NCBI GenBank assembly: GCA_030614785.1
Contig: JAUWTJ010000024.1
Span: forward strand, 1-51,315
Direction: 5' to 3'
DNA from: Alphaproteobacteria bacterium
GTDB taxonomy: Bacteria; Pseudomonadota; Alphaproteobacteria; M2410
DNA length: 51,315 nt
This document shows, in pieces, positions 16,736 through 27,200 of this stretch (its first letter is position 1; every line of letters begins with the position of its first letter). The position numbers and the translations under genes are program-made. The notes under the pieces are model-generated. The model saw only the letters and a program-made list of their open reading frames with translations. It searched no databases and had not been told where the DNA came from.

Positions 16736-16830
16736 AGTTCCGGGTCGGTCTTTGGTATGCGCGCATAGCATAGCTGATCTGAGTATTTTGCAATTGTTAC
16801 TTCGCAGATGCAGCATTATGTAGTGTTCAT

Positions 16831-17012
16831 AGCGTTCCTCAAGACGCTTACATCTCACGGCACAGTCCTTGAGATGTTGCCGAGGAATTTGTACCTCCCC
16901 TGGTGATTTTTCGGCTGTTTGTAACCCTCCCCCGGGGTTATGAACCCTGAGCACCCAAATGCCCGATCCGTTTCCTCCCTCCCTTTTAACGGATCGGGCG
17001 CCCTCGGGTGCC
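16831..17012 (+). ncRNA. candidate AbcR-like trans-acting sRNA downstream of lsrB
   Basis: The 371-bp gap between lsrB and pyrE has no convincing ORF but carries ordered hairpins: AGCGT/ACGCT (16831-16848), CATCTCA/TGAGATG (16851-16876), TAACCC/GGGTTA (16922-16940), and a strong 12-bp stem (16961-16972 with 16988-16999) inside an outer GCACCC/GGGTGC clamp (16951-16956 with 17006-17011). Three anti-Shine-Dalgarno CCTCCC runs sit at 16894, 16927 and 16974; the last two lie in hairpin loops. In Sinorhizobium the AbcR sRNAs, whose CCUCCC/UUCCC loops block ribosome sites, lie just downstream of lsrB. Ends are approximate, no clear promoter was found, and the 3' U-run is weak. Confidence 0.5.
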
Positions 17013-17067
17013 GAAATTTCTTACGTCTGCTTCGCGTTTGCAACATAACTTTGCAGATGAATCACGC

Positions 17068-17073
17068 TATAAT
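17068..17073 (+). promoter_or_regulatory. -10 element upstream of pyrE
   Basis: A perfect TATAAT lies 34 bp before the pyrE ATG, so transcription would start near 17080. No good -35 hexamer lies 16-18 bp upstream (the bases there read ATAACT). Confidence 0.4.
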
Positions 17074-17106
17074 TGTCATACTGTGACGAATTTATTGGTG
17101 TGAGCT

Positions 17107-17629
17107 ATGCAAGAGATAAAACTGGCACAGGCAATTGCCGAGGCAGCCCAGCTAAAAGGCTCCTTCGAGCTGCGATCCGGTCAGACCTCGGACACCTATT
17201 TTGACAAATACCGTTTCGAGGCAGACCCCGCCTTGCTTGCAGAAATCGCGAGCCACATGGCCCCTCTCCTGCCAAAGAACACAGAGGTGCTTGCGGGGCT
17301 CGAGCTTGGCGGCGTTCCTGTCGCAACAGCCATCTCTCTTGCAACCGGTCTGCCGCAAATTTTCGTCCGCAAGGCGCGAAAACCCTATGGCACAAAGCGG
17401 CTGGCAGAAGGGCCGGACTTTGCCGGGAAACACATCACCATCGTTGAGGACATCATCACCACTGGCGGCGCTGTCATAGACGCGGTCAAGGAACTTCGCC
17501 GACGGTGCGCTGGTATCCGAGGTGGTCTGCGTGATCCTGAGGCAGGAAGAGACGCCCCCAAGCTTAAGCGACCTCGGGCTCAATGTGGTGCCGCTCTTTC
17601 GGTTGGGTGATCTTTCATTGTCTAACTAG
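17107..17629 (+). pseudogene. pyrE: orotate phosphoribosyltransferase PyrE, interrupted by a one-base frameshift
   Basis: PyrE converts orotate and PRPP to OMP in pyrimidine synthesis. The first frame reads normally through the flexible loop (RKARKPYGTKR) and PRPP motif (VEDIITTGGAVIDAVKELR). From about 17499 it turns into an Arg-rich tail stopping at 17610. Shifting by one base at CTTCGCC-GAC restores a coherent C-terminus, beginning DGALVSEVVCVILRQEETPP, continuing NVVPLFRLGDLSLSN and stopping at 17627-17629. The joined product is about 173 aa. Everything else looks intact, so this is a very recent lesion or a sequencing/assembly error, not a decayed gene. No slippery heptamer suggests programmed frameshifting. 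Confidence 0.85.
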
Positions 17630-17687
17630 AGCGCTGCGGTCGGTCATCGACGTTTTGCAGACAGACGACCTTCCTGTCAGAACCTGC

Positions 17688-17966
17688 TTATCGGCCCACC
17701 GCCATCCGCAACAGCCGAGTAGCCGCAAGGAACCAGACGAAGAGCAGAAGCAACTCCATTACAATTGTGAAGGATTGCAGAAACCCTGTGAGCGATAGAT
17801 GCAGTCCGTAAAAGACGGACACCAGCCCGCCAAAGGAGCCAAGCAGGTCCATCACGTCTTCACTGAATCCCCTGACACCTATATGGCGCTCGACAATTGC
17901 AAGCGCCGCCGCCAGAAACATGGCTAGTGTGAACACTCCCGCAGCAAATAGTCCAGCCTGCCTCAT
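17688..17966 (-). CDS. 92-aa membrane protein, unknown
   Basis: A small hydrophobic protein with membrane segments at about 5-24 and 66-88, and a weaker one at about 40-62. A short polar stretch, ERHIGVRGFSED, lies between, and the C-terminus is basic (RLLRMAVGR). GGGGGCAATT immediately precedes the ATG. It lies 81 bp downstream of aspC on the same strand and may be co-transcribed with it. It is convergent with pyrE. I do not recognise the family and no functional residue stands out. Confidence 0.65.
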   Translation of the reverse strand: MRQAGLFAAGVFTLAMFLAAALAIVERHIGVRGFSEDVMDLLGSFGGLVSVFYGLHLSLTGFLQSFTIVMELLLLFVWFLAATRLLRMAVGR

Positions 17967-18047
17967 AATTGCCCCCGTTTCCCCCCGTCACCATGCAAAG
18001 TCTAGTGCCAGCCGAGAGAGAACGCAAATTTGGCAGACAATGCCGGA

Positions 18048-19253
<1,206 letters not shown>

Positions 19254-19485
19254 CTAACTCCTTATGGCGGCAATCAGGTTTTGGGAGACGCATGCGTCGC
19301 CAAGCCAATAACGAGATTTGACCCGCATGGCAATCAGGAATTGCTGAAATTCACCGCGTTTCACCGCCCCAACATTGCCCCGATTTGGCCGCAGATATCT
19401 TATTGCGGTCACACGATTGGACACTTTGCGGCGTTTAAAGGCTGGCACACGTTTTGTGTCCACCGGATTTCAGAAAGTCAGCCCC

Positions 19486-21747
19486 ATGTTTGTTCAGCGT
19501 CGAAGGCCCGTTTTCCCGACTGTCATTTCATCCTCTTTCATTTTTTCAATCCTGCTGGCCCTGAGCTTCTGGCCGCCGGTCCCCTTCGCACAGGCGCAGG
19601 AGATAGCAGCAGAGCCAGCCTTCGTCAGCGCCAGCCCTCGCACCATGACGCCCGGTGAGGCGACCAGCGGCACTCTGCTGTTTCGTGCCGTCGAGGAAGG
19701 CCGCTACATCCAGGCACCTCTGGAGGCCTCTGACGTAAAGATCGAAGTGACAGGACTTGCCGCGCGCACCAAAGTCACCCAGAGCTTCTACAATCCAACA
19801 CAGGGCTGGCTCGAAGGCATCTACGTCTTCCCGATGCCCGAAGACGCCGCGGTCGATACCCTCAAGATGCAGATCGGTGATCGGTTCATTGAAGGCAAGA
19901 TCAAGGAACGGCAGGAAGCCAAGCGGATCTATGAGGCGGCGAAGGCCGAAGGCAAGAAGGCCAGCCTGCTGGAGCAGGAACGGCCCAATATCTTCACCAA
20001 TTCGGTTGCCAATATTGGTCCCGGTGAACTGGTCGTCATCCAGATCGAGTACCAGCAGGGATTGAAGATTGAAGACGGTGAGGTGCGGCTTCGCTTCCCT
20101 ATGGTTGTTGCGCCGCGCTTTAATCCCTCCGCCGAAGTCCAGATGGTCTCGCTCGGCACAGATGGCTTTGGCGCGGGCACTGGCCAGGACCCGGTTCCTG
20201 ACCGGACCCGCATCACGCCCCCGGTGATTGATCCGGCTACCGTGCCTGATGGCACCATAATAAATCCTGTTACCCTTGAGGTCACACTGCGCGCCGGGTT
20301 TCCACTCGATGGGATCGTCAGTCCCTTTCACGCTATCGTAAAAAAGAAAATTGACCGGGACACGGTTTCGATTCAGCTCGGAGCGGAGGCCACTCCGGCC
20401 AATCGCGATTTTGAGCTTGTCTGGAAAGCAAAGCAAGGCAAGGCCCCGACCGCCGCGCTGTTCAAGGAACACTATAATGGCGAAGACTACATTTATGCAC
20501 TTCTCACGCCGCCTGTCTCACTGGATAAAGTGACCGCGCGGCCACGCGAGGTTATCTTCGTCATCGACAACTCCGGCTCCATGGGTGGCACCTCAATTCG
20601 GCAGGCCAGGGAAAGCCTTCTGCTGGCGCTCGGACGGCTTCAGCCCACCGATCGGTTCAATGTCATTCGCTTTGATGACACGATGGAAACGGTGTTTGCC
20701 TCACCTGTGGCCGCCGATGCCGAAAATGTCGGTTTCGCCCGACGCTTTGTTGCAGGGCTTGAGGCGCGCGGGGGCACGATGATGTTGCCAGCTCTCAAGG
20801 CGGCGCTGATTGATCCTGCCAACACGGATACACACTATTTGCGCCAGGTTATCTTCCTGACCGATGGCGCCATTGGCAACGAGGATCAGCTTTTCAGCGA
20901 AATCGGGAAGAACCTTGGACGTTCCCGGCTGTTTACAGTCGGCATTGGCTCTGCGCCCAATTCTCATTTCATGAGCAGAGCCGCAAGCATCGGGCGCGGG
21001 AGCTTTACCTATATCGGTGACCTGGCTCAGATATCAGCCCGCATGGGCGAGCTGTTCGCCAAACTTGAGACGCCGGTGATGACTGATCTTCGGGCGAGTT
21101 TTCCGGAAAAGGCGAATGCGGAGGCCTGGCCGAACCCGCTGCCCGATCTTTATTCCGGCGAGCCCGTACTCCTCACCGCAAAATTGTCCGGTGCAAAGGG
21201 CAAGCTTGTTATCGACGGGCTGTTCAACGGAAAACGCTGGGCTGTGGGTCTTGATATGAAAGATGCAAAGTCTGGCTCCGGTATCGCCAAAATCTGGGCG
21301 CGGCGCAAAATTGCATCACTTGAACAATCGCGTTTTGATGGACAGTCGCACGAAGAAATCGAGAGCGGCGTTCTTACGACAGCTCTGGATTACGGACTTG
21401 TCAGCCGACTGACCAGTCTGGTGGCGGTTGATGTGACACGAAGCAGACCCGAGGAAAGCGCTCTGAACAGTACACATGTTCCAGTGAACTTTCCTGATGG
21501 CTGGAATTTCGACAAGGTCTTTGGCAAGTCCATGGCACCGGTCAGCACTCTTCGGGCACAAGGCACGGGGCAGTCGCAACAGTTTGCTCAAGCCATAGCA
21601 AGTGATGCCTTTGCGCCCCCCGCCAGCAAAGGCGTCCAGTTGCCAAAGGGAGCGACCTCTATGGAGCTGCAGCGGATGATCGGTCTGATCCTGTTGCTGC
21701 TATCAGCAACCGTGTTCCTCGTTTGGCGCCGAAAGGTCAGGACGTGA
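19486..21747 (+). CDS. marine proteobacterial sortase substrate: VIT and von Willebrand A domain protein
   Basis: A 753-aa secreted protein. It has a signal peptide (basic MFVQRRRP, hydrophobic 12-30, cleavage near AQA-QE), a VIT domain at about 45-190 (SQSFYNPTQGWLEGIYVFPMP), and a vWA domain at about 355-530 with a complete MIDAS start D361-NSGSMGG. The C-terminus has a sorting-signal layout: L719-P-K-G-A, a hydrophobic span (about 730-746) and a basic tail (RRKVRT). It matches the family paired with Gram-negative sortases, related to inter-alpha-trypsin inhibitor heavy chains. The sortase overlaps the stop codon. I chose the ATG at 19486, since upstream in-frame sequence lacks a signal-like start. 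Confidence 0.9.
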   Translation: MFVQRRRPVFPTVISSSFIFSILLALSFWPPVPFAQAQEIAAEPAFVSASPRTMTPGEATSGTLLFRAVEEGRYIQAPLEASDVKIEVTGLAARTKVTQSFYNPTQGWLEGIYVFPMPEDAAVDTLKMQIGDRFIEGKIKERQEAKRIYEAAKAEGKKASLLEQERPNIFTNSVANIGPGELVVIQIEYQQGLKIEDGEVRLRFPMVVAPRFNPSAEVQMVSLGTDGFGAGTGQDPVPDRTRITPPVIDPATVPDGTIINPVTLEVTLRAGFPLDGIVSPFHAIVKKKIDRDTVSIQLGAEATPANRDFELVWKAKQGKAPTAALFKEHYNGEDYIYALLTPPVSLDKVTARPREVIFVIDNSGSMGGTSIRQARESLLLALGRLQPTDRFNVIRFDDTMETVFASPVAADAENVGFARRFVAGLEARGGTMMLPALKAALIDPANTDTHYLRQVIFLTDGAIGNEDQLFSEIGKNLGRSRLFTVGIGSAPNSHFMSRAASIGRGSFTYIGDLAQISARMGELFAKLETPVMTDLRASFPEKANAEAWPNPLPDLYSGEPVLLTAKLSGAKGKLVIDGLFNGKRWAVGLDMKDAKSGSGIAKIWARRKIASLEQSRFDGQSHEEIESGVLTTALDYGLVSRLTSLVAVDVTRSRPEESALNSTHVPVNFPDGWNFDKVFGKSMAPVSTLRAQGTGQSQQFAQAIASDAFAPPASKGVQLPKGATSMELQRMIGLILLLLSATVFLVWRRKVRT

Positions 21748-22355
21748 GCCGTTTGTCCCGCGCACTAAAACCCCTTGCCGGTCTCCTTCTGGTGGCCGGC
21801 ATCGGGCTTTTCGCCTCATCTTACTGGATCGAGGCCAAAGCCGTTGTTGCCCAGGTCCTGCTCGAACAAGCATGGGCGGCAACTCTGGAAGGTGAAGGAC
21901 CCGTCAAGGCCTGGAGCTGGGCGGACACCTGGCCCGTTGCCGCGCTGGAAGTGCCGCGGCTTGGCAGACGCGTGATTGTTTTAAAAGGCGCTTCGGGCGA
22001 GGCCATGGCCTTTGCCCCCGGACTTATGGACGGAACGCCCCTGCCCGGTGCATCAGGCACGTCCATTGTCGCAGCGCACCGTGATACGCACTTTGAATTT
22101 CTTCAGGATGTTGAGATCGGCGACAAGATCCAGGTGACCCTGGCCGATGGAACCGTGACATGGTTCGAGGCAACAGATCGCCGAATTGTTTATGCAGATC
22201 ATTCAGGCATTGAAGTGGTAGCCGGTGACGGCCGTCTCGCACTTGTCACGTGTTTTCCCTTCGGGGCAATGACCTCGGGTCCCTTGCGATTCGTCATTAT
22301 TGCTGAACGCATCAAACCTGGCGACAGACTTACGAGACAATCAACATCGCGATAG
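21744..22355 (+). CDS. class GN sortase (marine proteobacterial type)
   Basis: A membrane-anchored cysteine transpeptidase of 203 aa, with an N-terminal membrane segment at about 10-28 and a periplasmic catalytic domain. The triad is visible: His112 (VAAHRDTHF), Cys170 (LALVTCFPF) and Arg182 (GPLRFVI). It starts at a GTG that overlaps the stop of its presumed substrate (GTGA), preceded by AAAGGTCAGGAC, so the pair is translationally coupled. Its 3' end overlaps a small antisense ORF by 26 bp. In Gram-negatives such sortases usually have a single dedicated substrate. The acceptor nucleophile in this envelope is unknown. Confidence 0.92.
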   Translation: MSRLSRALKPLAGLLLVAGIGLFASSYWIEAKAVVAQVLLEQAWAATLEGEGPVKAWSWADTWPVAALEVPRLGRRVIVLKGASGEAMAFAPGLMDGTPLPGASGTSIVAAHRDTHFEFLQDVEIGDKIQVTLADGTVTWFEATDRRIVYADHSGIEVVAGDGRLALVTCFPFGAMTSGPLRFVIIAERIKPGDRLTRQSTSR

Positions 22356-22467
22356 TACCAACAACCACCCAGGCGCCAAAATTGAATCCCATCGCCACCA
22401 CCAGTTCCGTATTGAAACGCCGCCTGTTTTCGCGATCTGTCTCGTGCCGACCGTGCATATAAGCCAT
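22330..22467 (-). CDS. 45-aa single-membrane-segment protein, unknown
   Basis: A small ORF with ATG at 22467, preceded by GGGAG nine bases upstream. The N-terminal half is strongly charged (MHGRHETDRENRRRF), followed by one hydrophobic segment (about 22-44, ELVVAMGFNFGAWVVVGTIA). Its 3' end overlaps the sortase gene antisense by 26 bp. It lies in the only gap between the sortase and rhlE. I do not recognise it. Codon pattern and ribosome site support expression, but there is no homology evidence. Confidence 0.5.
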   Translation of the reverse strand: MAYMHGRHETDRENRRRFNTELVVAMGFNFGAWVVVGTIAMLIVS

Positions 22468-22482
22468 TAATCATACTCCCAC

Positions 22483-22743
22483 TTGTCTGGATGGCCTCAT
22501 TGTGTCCGGGTGGGACACTTTGAGACCCTTTTTGAAGTCCTTAACAAGTGGTTAGCAAGAACAGTGCCGGTTGAGCCCGGTGCTGCCATACGCGCCAACT
22601 CCACCGGCCAGACACCGGGAAAACAACCCCGAATCCAGCGGAAGCCTGCCTCAAGTGAAATCAAATTTGACAGCGCCCGATTAAACCGTATTGTCGCGCT
22701 CAAACGCACGTATGACCGGGGAAAAGCCTCGGTAAGAGGCTAA
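22483..22743 (+). CDS. possible small basic protein upstream of rhlE
   Basis: An open frame of 86 codons that begins with TTG and lacks any ATG. A GTG 11 codons in (GHFETLFEVL) is another possible start. The product is basic, with a C-terminal KFDSARLNRIVALKRTYDRG stretch and no membrane segment or recognised motif. It ends 11 bp before the rhlE ATG. It may simply be open rhlE promoter DNA; I list it because the gap is otherwise unexplained. Confidence 0.25.
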   Translation: MSGWPHCVRVGHFETLFEVLNKWLARTVPVEPGAAIRANSTGQTPGKQPRIQRKPASSEIKFDSARLNRIVALKRTYDRGKASVRG

Positions 22744-22754
22744 AAAGGCACCCC

Positions 22755-24251
22755 ATGAGTTTTGATACACTAGGACTTGGTGACAGCGTTCTGTCTGCTG
22801 TCAAAGACGCTGGCTACACAGAGCCAACCCCCATTCAACGCGACGCTATCCCGATTGTTCTGTCCGGCAAGGACCTGCTGGGTATTGCCCAGACCGGCAC
22901 CGGCAAGACCGCATCCTTTACGCTGCCCATGATCGAGAGGCTGTCTACGGGCCGGGCGCGTGCCAGAATGCCACGCTCGCTTATCCTCGAGCCGACCAGA
23001 GAGCTGGCGGCCCAGGTTGCCGAGAACTTCGAGACCTATGGCAAGAATACCAAGCTGACCATGGCGCTTCTCATCGGCGGCGTCTCCTTTCAGGAACAGG
23101 ACCGGAAACTTGACCGCGGTGTTGATGTTTTGATTGCGACACCTGGCCGTCTCATGGATCACATGGAACGCGGCAAGGTGATGCTCAACGGCGTCCAGAT
23201 CCTTGTTGTTGACGAAGCCGACCGCATGCTTGATATGGGCTTCATTCCGGACATTGAAAAGATCTGCAAACGCGTTCCCTTTACGCGCCAGACTCTGTTC
23301 TTCTCGGCGACGATGCCGCCGGAAATTCACAAACTGACACAGGACTTTCAGCAGGCGCCGGTCAAGATCGAAGTTGCGCGTAAATCCATGGCGGCCGATA
23401 CGATTGATCAATCAGTGGTTTATTGCTCGTCAAAGGATTTCGAGAAACGCGACGCGCTTCGAAAGCTCATTAAGAGTGAAACAGAGCTCACCAACGGAAT
23501 TGTCTTTTGCAATCGCAAGCGCGATGTTGACGTCGTCGCCAAATCCATGTTGACGCATGGATTCAAGGCCGCCCCCCTGCACGGCGATCTCAATCAGCGC
23601 CTGCGCATGGAGACCCTGGGCAAATTCAAGTCAGGTGAGGTTGAATTCCTGATTGCCAGTGATGTCGCCGCCCGCGGTCTTGATATTCCGGCGGTCAGCC
23701 ATGTCTTCAATTTTGACGTCCCAACCGTGGCGGAAGATTACATCCACCGGATCGGCCGCACCGGCCGGGCAGGCCTTACCGGCACGGCGATAACCTTGGC
23801 GACCAGGGCAGAACGCAAATATGTCGAGGCCATTGAGGCGCTGGTGAAACACGAGCTTCGACAAAGGGAAATTGACGGCGTTGGTCAAGACGCAGCTGGC
23901 ACCGACGACACACCTTCGCGCGGTCGTGGACGCGGTGGTCAGGGTGGGCCACGCAACAAGAGCGGCGGTGAGAAAAGCAGTGCTGGCGGGCGCGGTGGAC
24001 GCAGCCGTGGCGGCCGTGGTCGAGGCGGCGATAAAACCTCTTCTGCGGAAAGCCGTGCTGACAAGCCAAAATCAGACGCTGCTCGCCCCGAGGCCAAAGA
24101 GGCATCTGGCAACAAGCCGCAACGAAAAGACGTAAAGCCGACGCGCTCACGCAGGGAAAAGCCTGCCAAAGACGACAGATCCAAAAGCACGAGCGACAGC
24201 CACATGCCGGCCTTTCTCATGAGTTCGTCAAAGCCCAAATCTGAAGAATAG
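22755..24251 (+). CDS. rhlE: DEAD-box ATP-dependent RNA helicase, RhlE type
   Basis: A 498-aa RNA helicase for RNA turnover or ribosome assembly. The Q motif (YTEPTPIQRDAIP), Walker A (AQTGTGKT, about 45-52), PTRELA, TPGRLMDH, VDEADRMLDMGF, SAT, and the C-lobe motifs ARGLDIP and HRIGRTGRAG are all present. Residues from about 385 form a long Arg/Gly- and Lys-rich tail (RGRGRGGQGGPRNKSGG and similar), an RNA-binding extension common in RhlE proteins. AAAAAGG lies upstream of the ATG. It converges with dnaE, with only 5 bp between stops and no terminator visible. Confidence 0.93.
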   Translation: MSFDTLGLGDSVLSAVKDAGYTEPTPIQRDAIPIVLSGKDLLGIAQTGTGKTASFTLPMIERLSTGRARARMPRSLILEPTRELAAQVAENFETYGKNTKLTMALLIGGVSFQEQDRKLDRGVDVLIATPGRLMDHMERGKVMLNGVQILVVDEADRMLDMGFIPDIEKICKRVPFTRQTLFFSATMPPEIHKLTQDFQQAPVKIEVARKSMAADTIDQSVVYCSSKDFEKRDALRKLIKSETELTNGIVFCNRKRDVDVVAKSMLTHGFKAAPLHGDLNQRLRMETLGKFKSGEVEFLIASDVAARGLDIPAVSHVFNFDVPTVAEDYIHRIGRTGRAGLTGTAITLATRAERKYVEAIEALVKHELRQREIDGVGQDAAGTDDTPSRGRGRGGQGGPRNKSGGEKSSAGGRGGRSRGGRGRGGDKTSSAESRADKPKSDAARPEAKEASGNKPQRKDVKPTRSRREKPAKDDRSKSTSDSHMPAFLMSSSKPKSEE

Positions 24252-24256
24252 CCGGG

Positions 24257-27200
24257 TTAAAGTTCCTCGACATCCACAACGCCGGCAACCGATTTAACTG
24301 CGCCTTTGAGCGTCGGGTCGATGGTGTAAAATCCTGGCAGTTCGATTTCCACCTCGCGGCTGGTTTGCGGCAACATGAGGACAAGGCCAATCTTGCCTCT
24401 GCCCTTTGGCTTGTCTTTCGTGACCTGCTCAATGCGGGTCCGGATACTTGCCAGAGGCTGGGGAGAGTCGAGGAAAATTTTGAGAGCCCCTTGGGTATTC
24501 GCAGCCACCTCGTCAAGCATATCGACATTTTTCATGAGGAACTTCGGGCCTTGCTCCTCACCCTCTGCCGAGGTTTCCCACTGAACATCAACCGAAGCGA
24601 CAATATTGTTGCCGGTCTCCAGCTTGTCGCGCACCTGTCTCAGGACGTCAGCAAAAACCATCACTTCAAACTGACCGGTCGGATCCGTCAGGGTGACGAA
24701 GGCAATCGGATTGCCCCTCGCCGATTTGCGCTCGGAGACGGCAATGATCGTGCCGGCAAGTTTGGTGCTGCGGCTCGACCGGCGCGTCGATGTGATGACA
24801 TCTGAATAGCTTTCGACCCGTGCCAGTCTGAGTGCTTTTTGATAGCCGTCCAGCGGATGACCCGAAAGATAAAACCCGATAGCCTCATGCTCGCGCGTCA
24901 ACCGGTCCAGCGGCAGCCACTCCTCGACGTCGGGAAGCGGCGGGTTTTCAACCTCGATGCCGCCGTCGCCGAAGAGGCTCTCCTGGGAGCTTTGCCGCTC
25001 ATCGGCTGCCAGACTGGCGTGACCGGTGATCGTATTGGCGGCTGCAAAAATTTGCGCGCGATTTGGCACCAGGCTGTCGAACACACCGGCCTTGGAAAGA
25101 TTTTCAACGGTGCGGCGGTTGATCATCTTTGGATCGACCCGGCGCGCGAAGTCAAAAACATCTGTAAACGGACCGCCCGTCTCGCGTTCCTCGACAATAT
25201 GCTCCATGGCATGGCGGCCGACATTCTTGATTGCGGCCAGGGCATAGAAGATCTCACCATCGGCGACCTTGAAGTCTGCTTCGGAGCGATTGATATCCGG
25301 TGTATTGACCTTGATCCCCAGACGCAGGGCCTCCTGGCGAAGGATGCTCAGTTTGTCGGTATTGCCCAGATCAAGGCTCATGGAGGCGGCCATAAACTCG
25401 ACCGGGTAATTGGCCTTGAGATAGGCGGTTTGATACGAGACCTGGGCATAGGCCGCAGCATGAGCCTTGTTAAAGCCGTAGGACGCAAATTTTGCCAGTT
25501 GATCAAAGATCTTCTCGGCGGTGTCGTGGTCAATCCCGCTTCTTCCCGCGCCTTCAATGAACCGGTCACGATGCACCGCCATCTCGGAGGCAATTTTCTT
25601 GCCCATGGCGCGGCGCAGCAGATCCGCTTCGCCAAGCGAATAACCGGCAAGATCCCTAGCAATCTGCATGACGTCTTCCTGATAGGTCATGACGCCGAAG
25701 GTTTCATTCAGAATAGGCTCAAGCGACGGATCCAGATATTCCGGCTCTTCGCGCCCGTGCTTGCAGGCAATGTAGCGCGGGATGGAATCCATCGGCCCTG
25801 GACGATAGAGCGCGACGAGGGCGATGAGATCCTCGATCCTGTCCGGCTTCATCTTGCGCAGCAGGTCCTGCATGCCGGTGCCTTCCACCTGGAAGATGCC
25901 AATGGAGTTGCCGGTCGACAGCATCTCAAAGGTTTTCACATCGTCAAAGGGAATCTGATCGGTTTTGATCGTGATATCGCGCGCCAGAAGATGCTTCTCT
26001 GTCCGGGCAATTACCGTGAGAGTTTTCAGCCCGAGAAAAGCGAATTTAACGAGACCGCCAGGCTCGACCCATTTCATCGGAAACTGCGTCACCGGCATGT
26101 CGGAGCGCGGATCGCGGTAGAGCGGTTCGAGCTGCTGCAATGGTCGGTCGCCAATCACCAGCCCTGCAGCATGGGTCGAGGCATTGCGAAAAAGTCCCTC
26201 AATCTTGAGCGCAAGATTGAGCATGGTCTTGATGACTTCTTCTTCGTCGGCCGCCTGGCGAAACCTTGGTTCCATTGCCATCGCGTCCTTGAGGCCGACC
26301 TGCTTGCCCGGCGTATTGGGGATCATCTTGCAGAGCCGGTCGACCACCGGGTACGGCACCTGCAACACGCGGCCAACGTCGCGCAGCGCCATGCGGGCCT
26401 GGAAGGTACCGAAGGTTATGATCTGCGCGACCCGGTCATAGCCATATTTGTCCTGCACATAGGCGATCACCTCATGGCGGCGCTCCTGGCAGAAATCGAT
26501 ATCAAAGTCAGGCATCGACACGCGCTCTGGATTGAGGAACCGTTCGAAAACCAGATCAAAGCGCAAGGGATCCAGATTGGTAATCTCGAGCGCCCAGGCG
26601 ACCACCGAGGCAGCCCCGGAGCCCCGCACGCCAACCGGAATATTCTGCGCCCGCGTCCACTTCATGAAATCAGAAACGATGAGGAAGTATCCCGGGAAAT
26701 TCATGCCGTTGATTGTATCAAGCTCGAATTCGAGCCGAGCAAAGTATTCCTCCCTCGTGGCGTAAAGCTCGTTCTCCTCAAGCAACTTCGTCAGCCCGGC
26801 CTCGGCCTGATGGCGCAGGATATCCGCCTCGCTGTCGCCTGATCCATCGGAATAACCGGGCAGGATCGGGTCAATGGATTTGGGCCGCCAGGACACGCGC
26901 CGCGCAATTTCGAGCGTGTTCTCGATCGCTTCGGGCAGATCGCGGAACAGAACCTCCATCTCCCTGGGGCTCTTGAAATAATGCTCCGGTGTCAACCGGC
27001 GCCGGTCGTCCTGCAGAACATAGGAGCCCTCCGCGATGCACAGCAGAGCATCGTGGGCCTCGAACATGTCGGGGGCCGGAAAAAACGGCTCGTTTGACGC
27101 AACCAGCGGCAGCCCGTGTTCATAGGCAAGATCAATCAGCCCGGCCTCGGCGACCTGTTCTTCCGGGCGGCCATGGCGCTGCAACTCCACATAAAGATGG

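Noticed and set aside
16756-16767. 12-bp palindrome TATGCGCGCATA just after lsrB
   Set aside because: An isolated short palindrome without a T-run or repeat partner; could be chance.
22497-22709. Reverse-strand 70-codon frame opposite the possible rhlE-upstream ORF
   Set aside because: No ribosome site and an unlikely composition; the plus-strand alternative is already weak.
24839-26842. A 667-codon open frame antisense to dnaE
   Set aside because: It mirrors the codon bias of dnaE, has no start signal and shows no recognisable domain. dnaE is unambiguous on the other strand.
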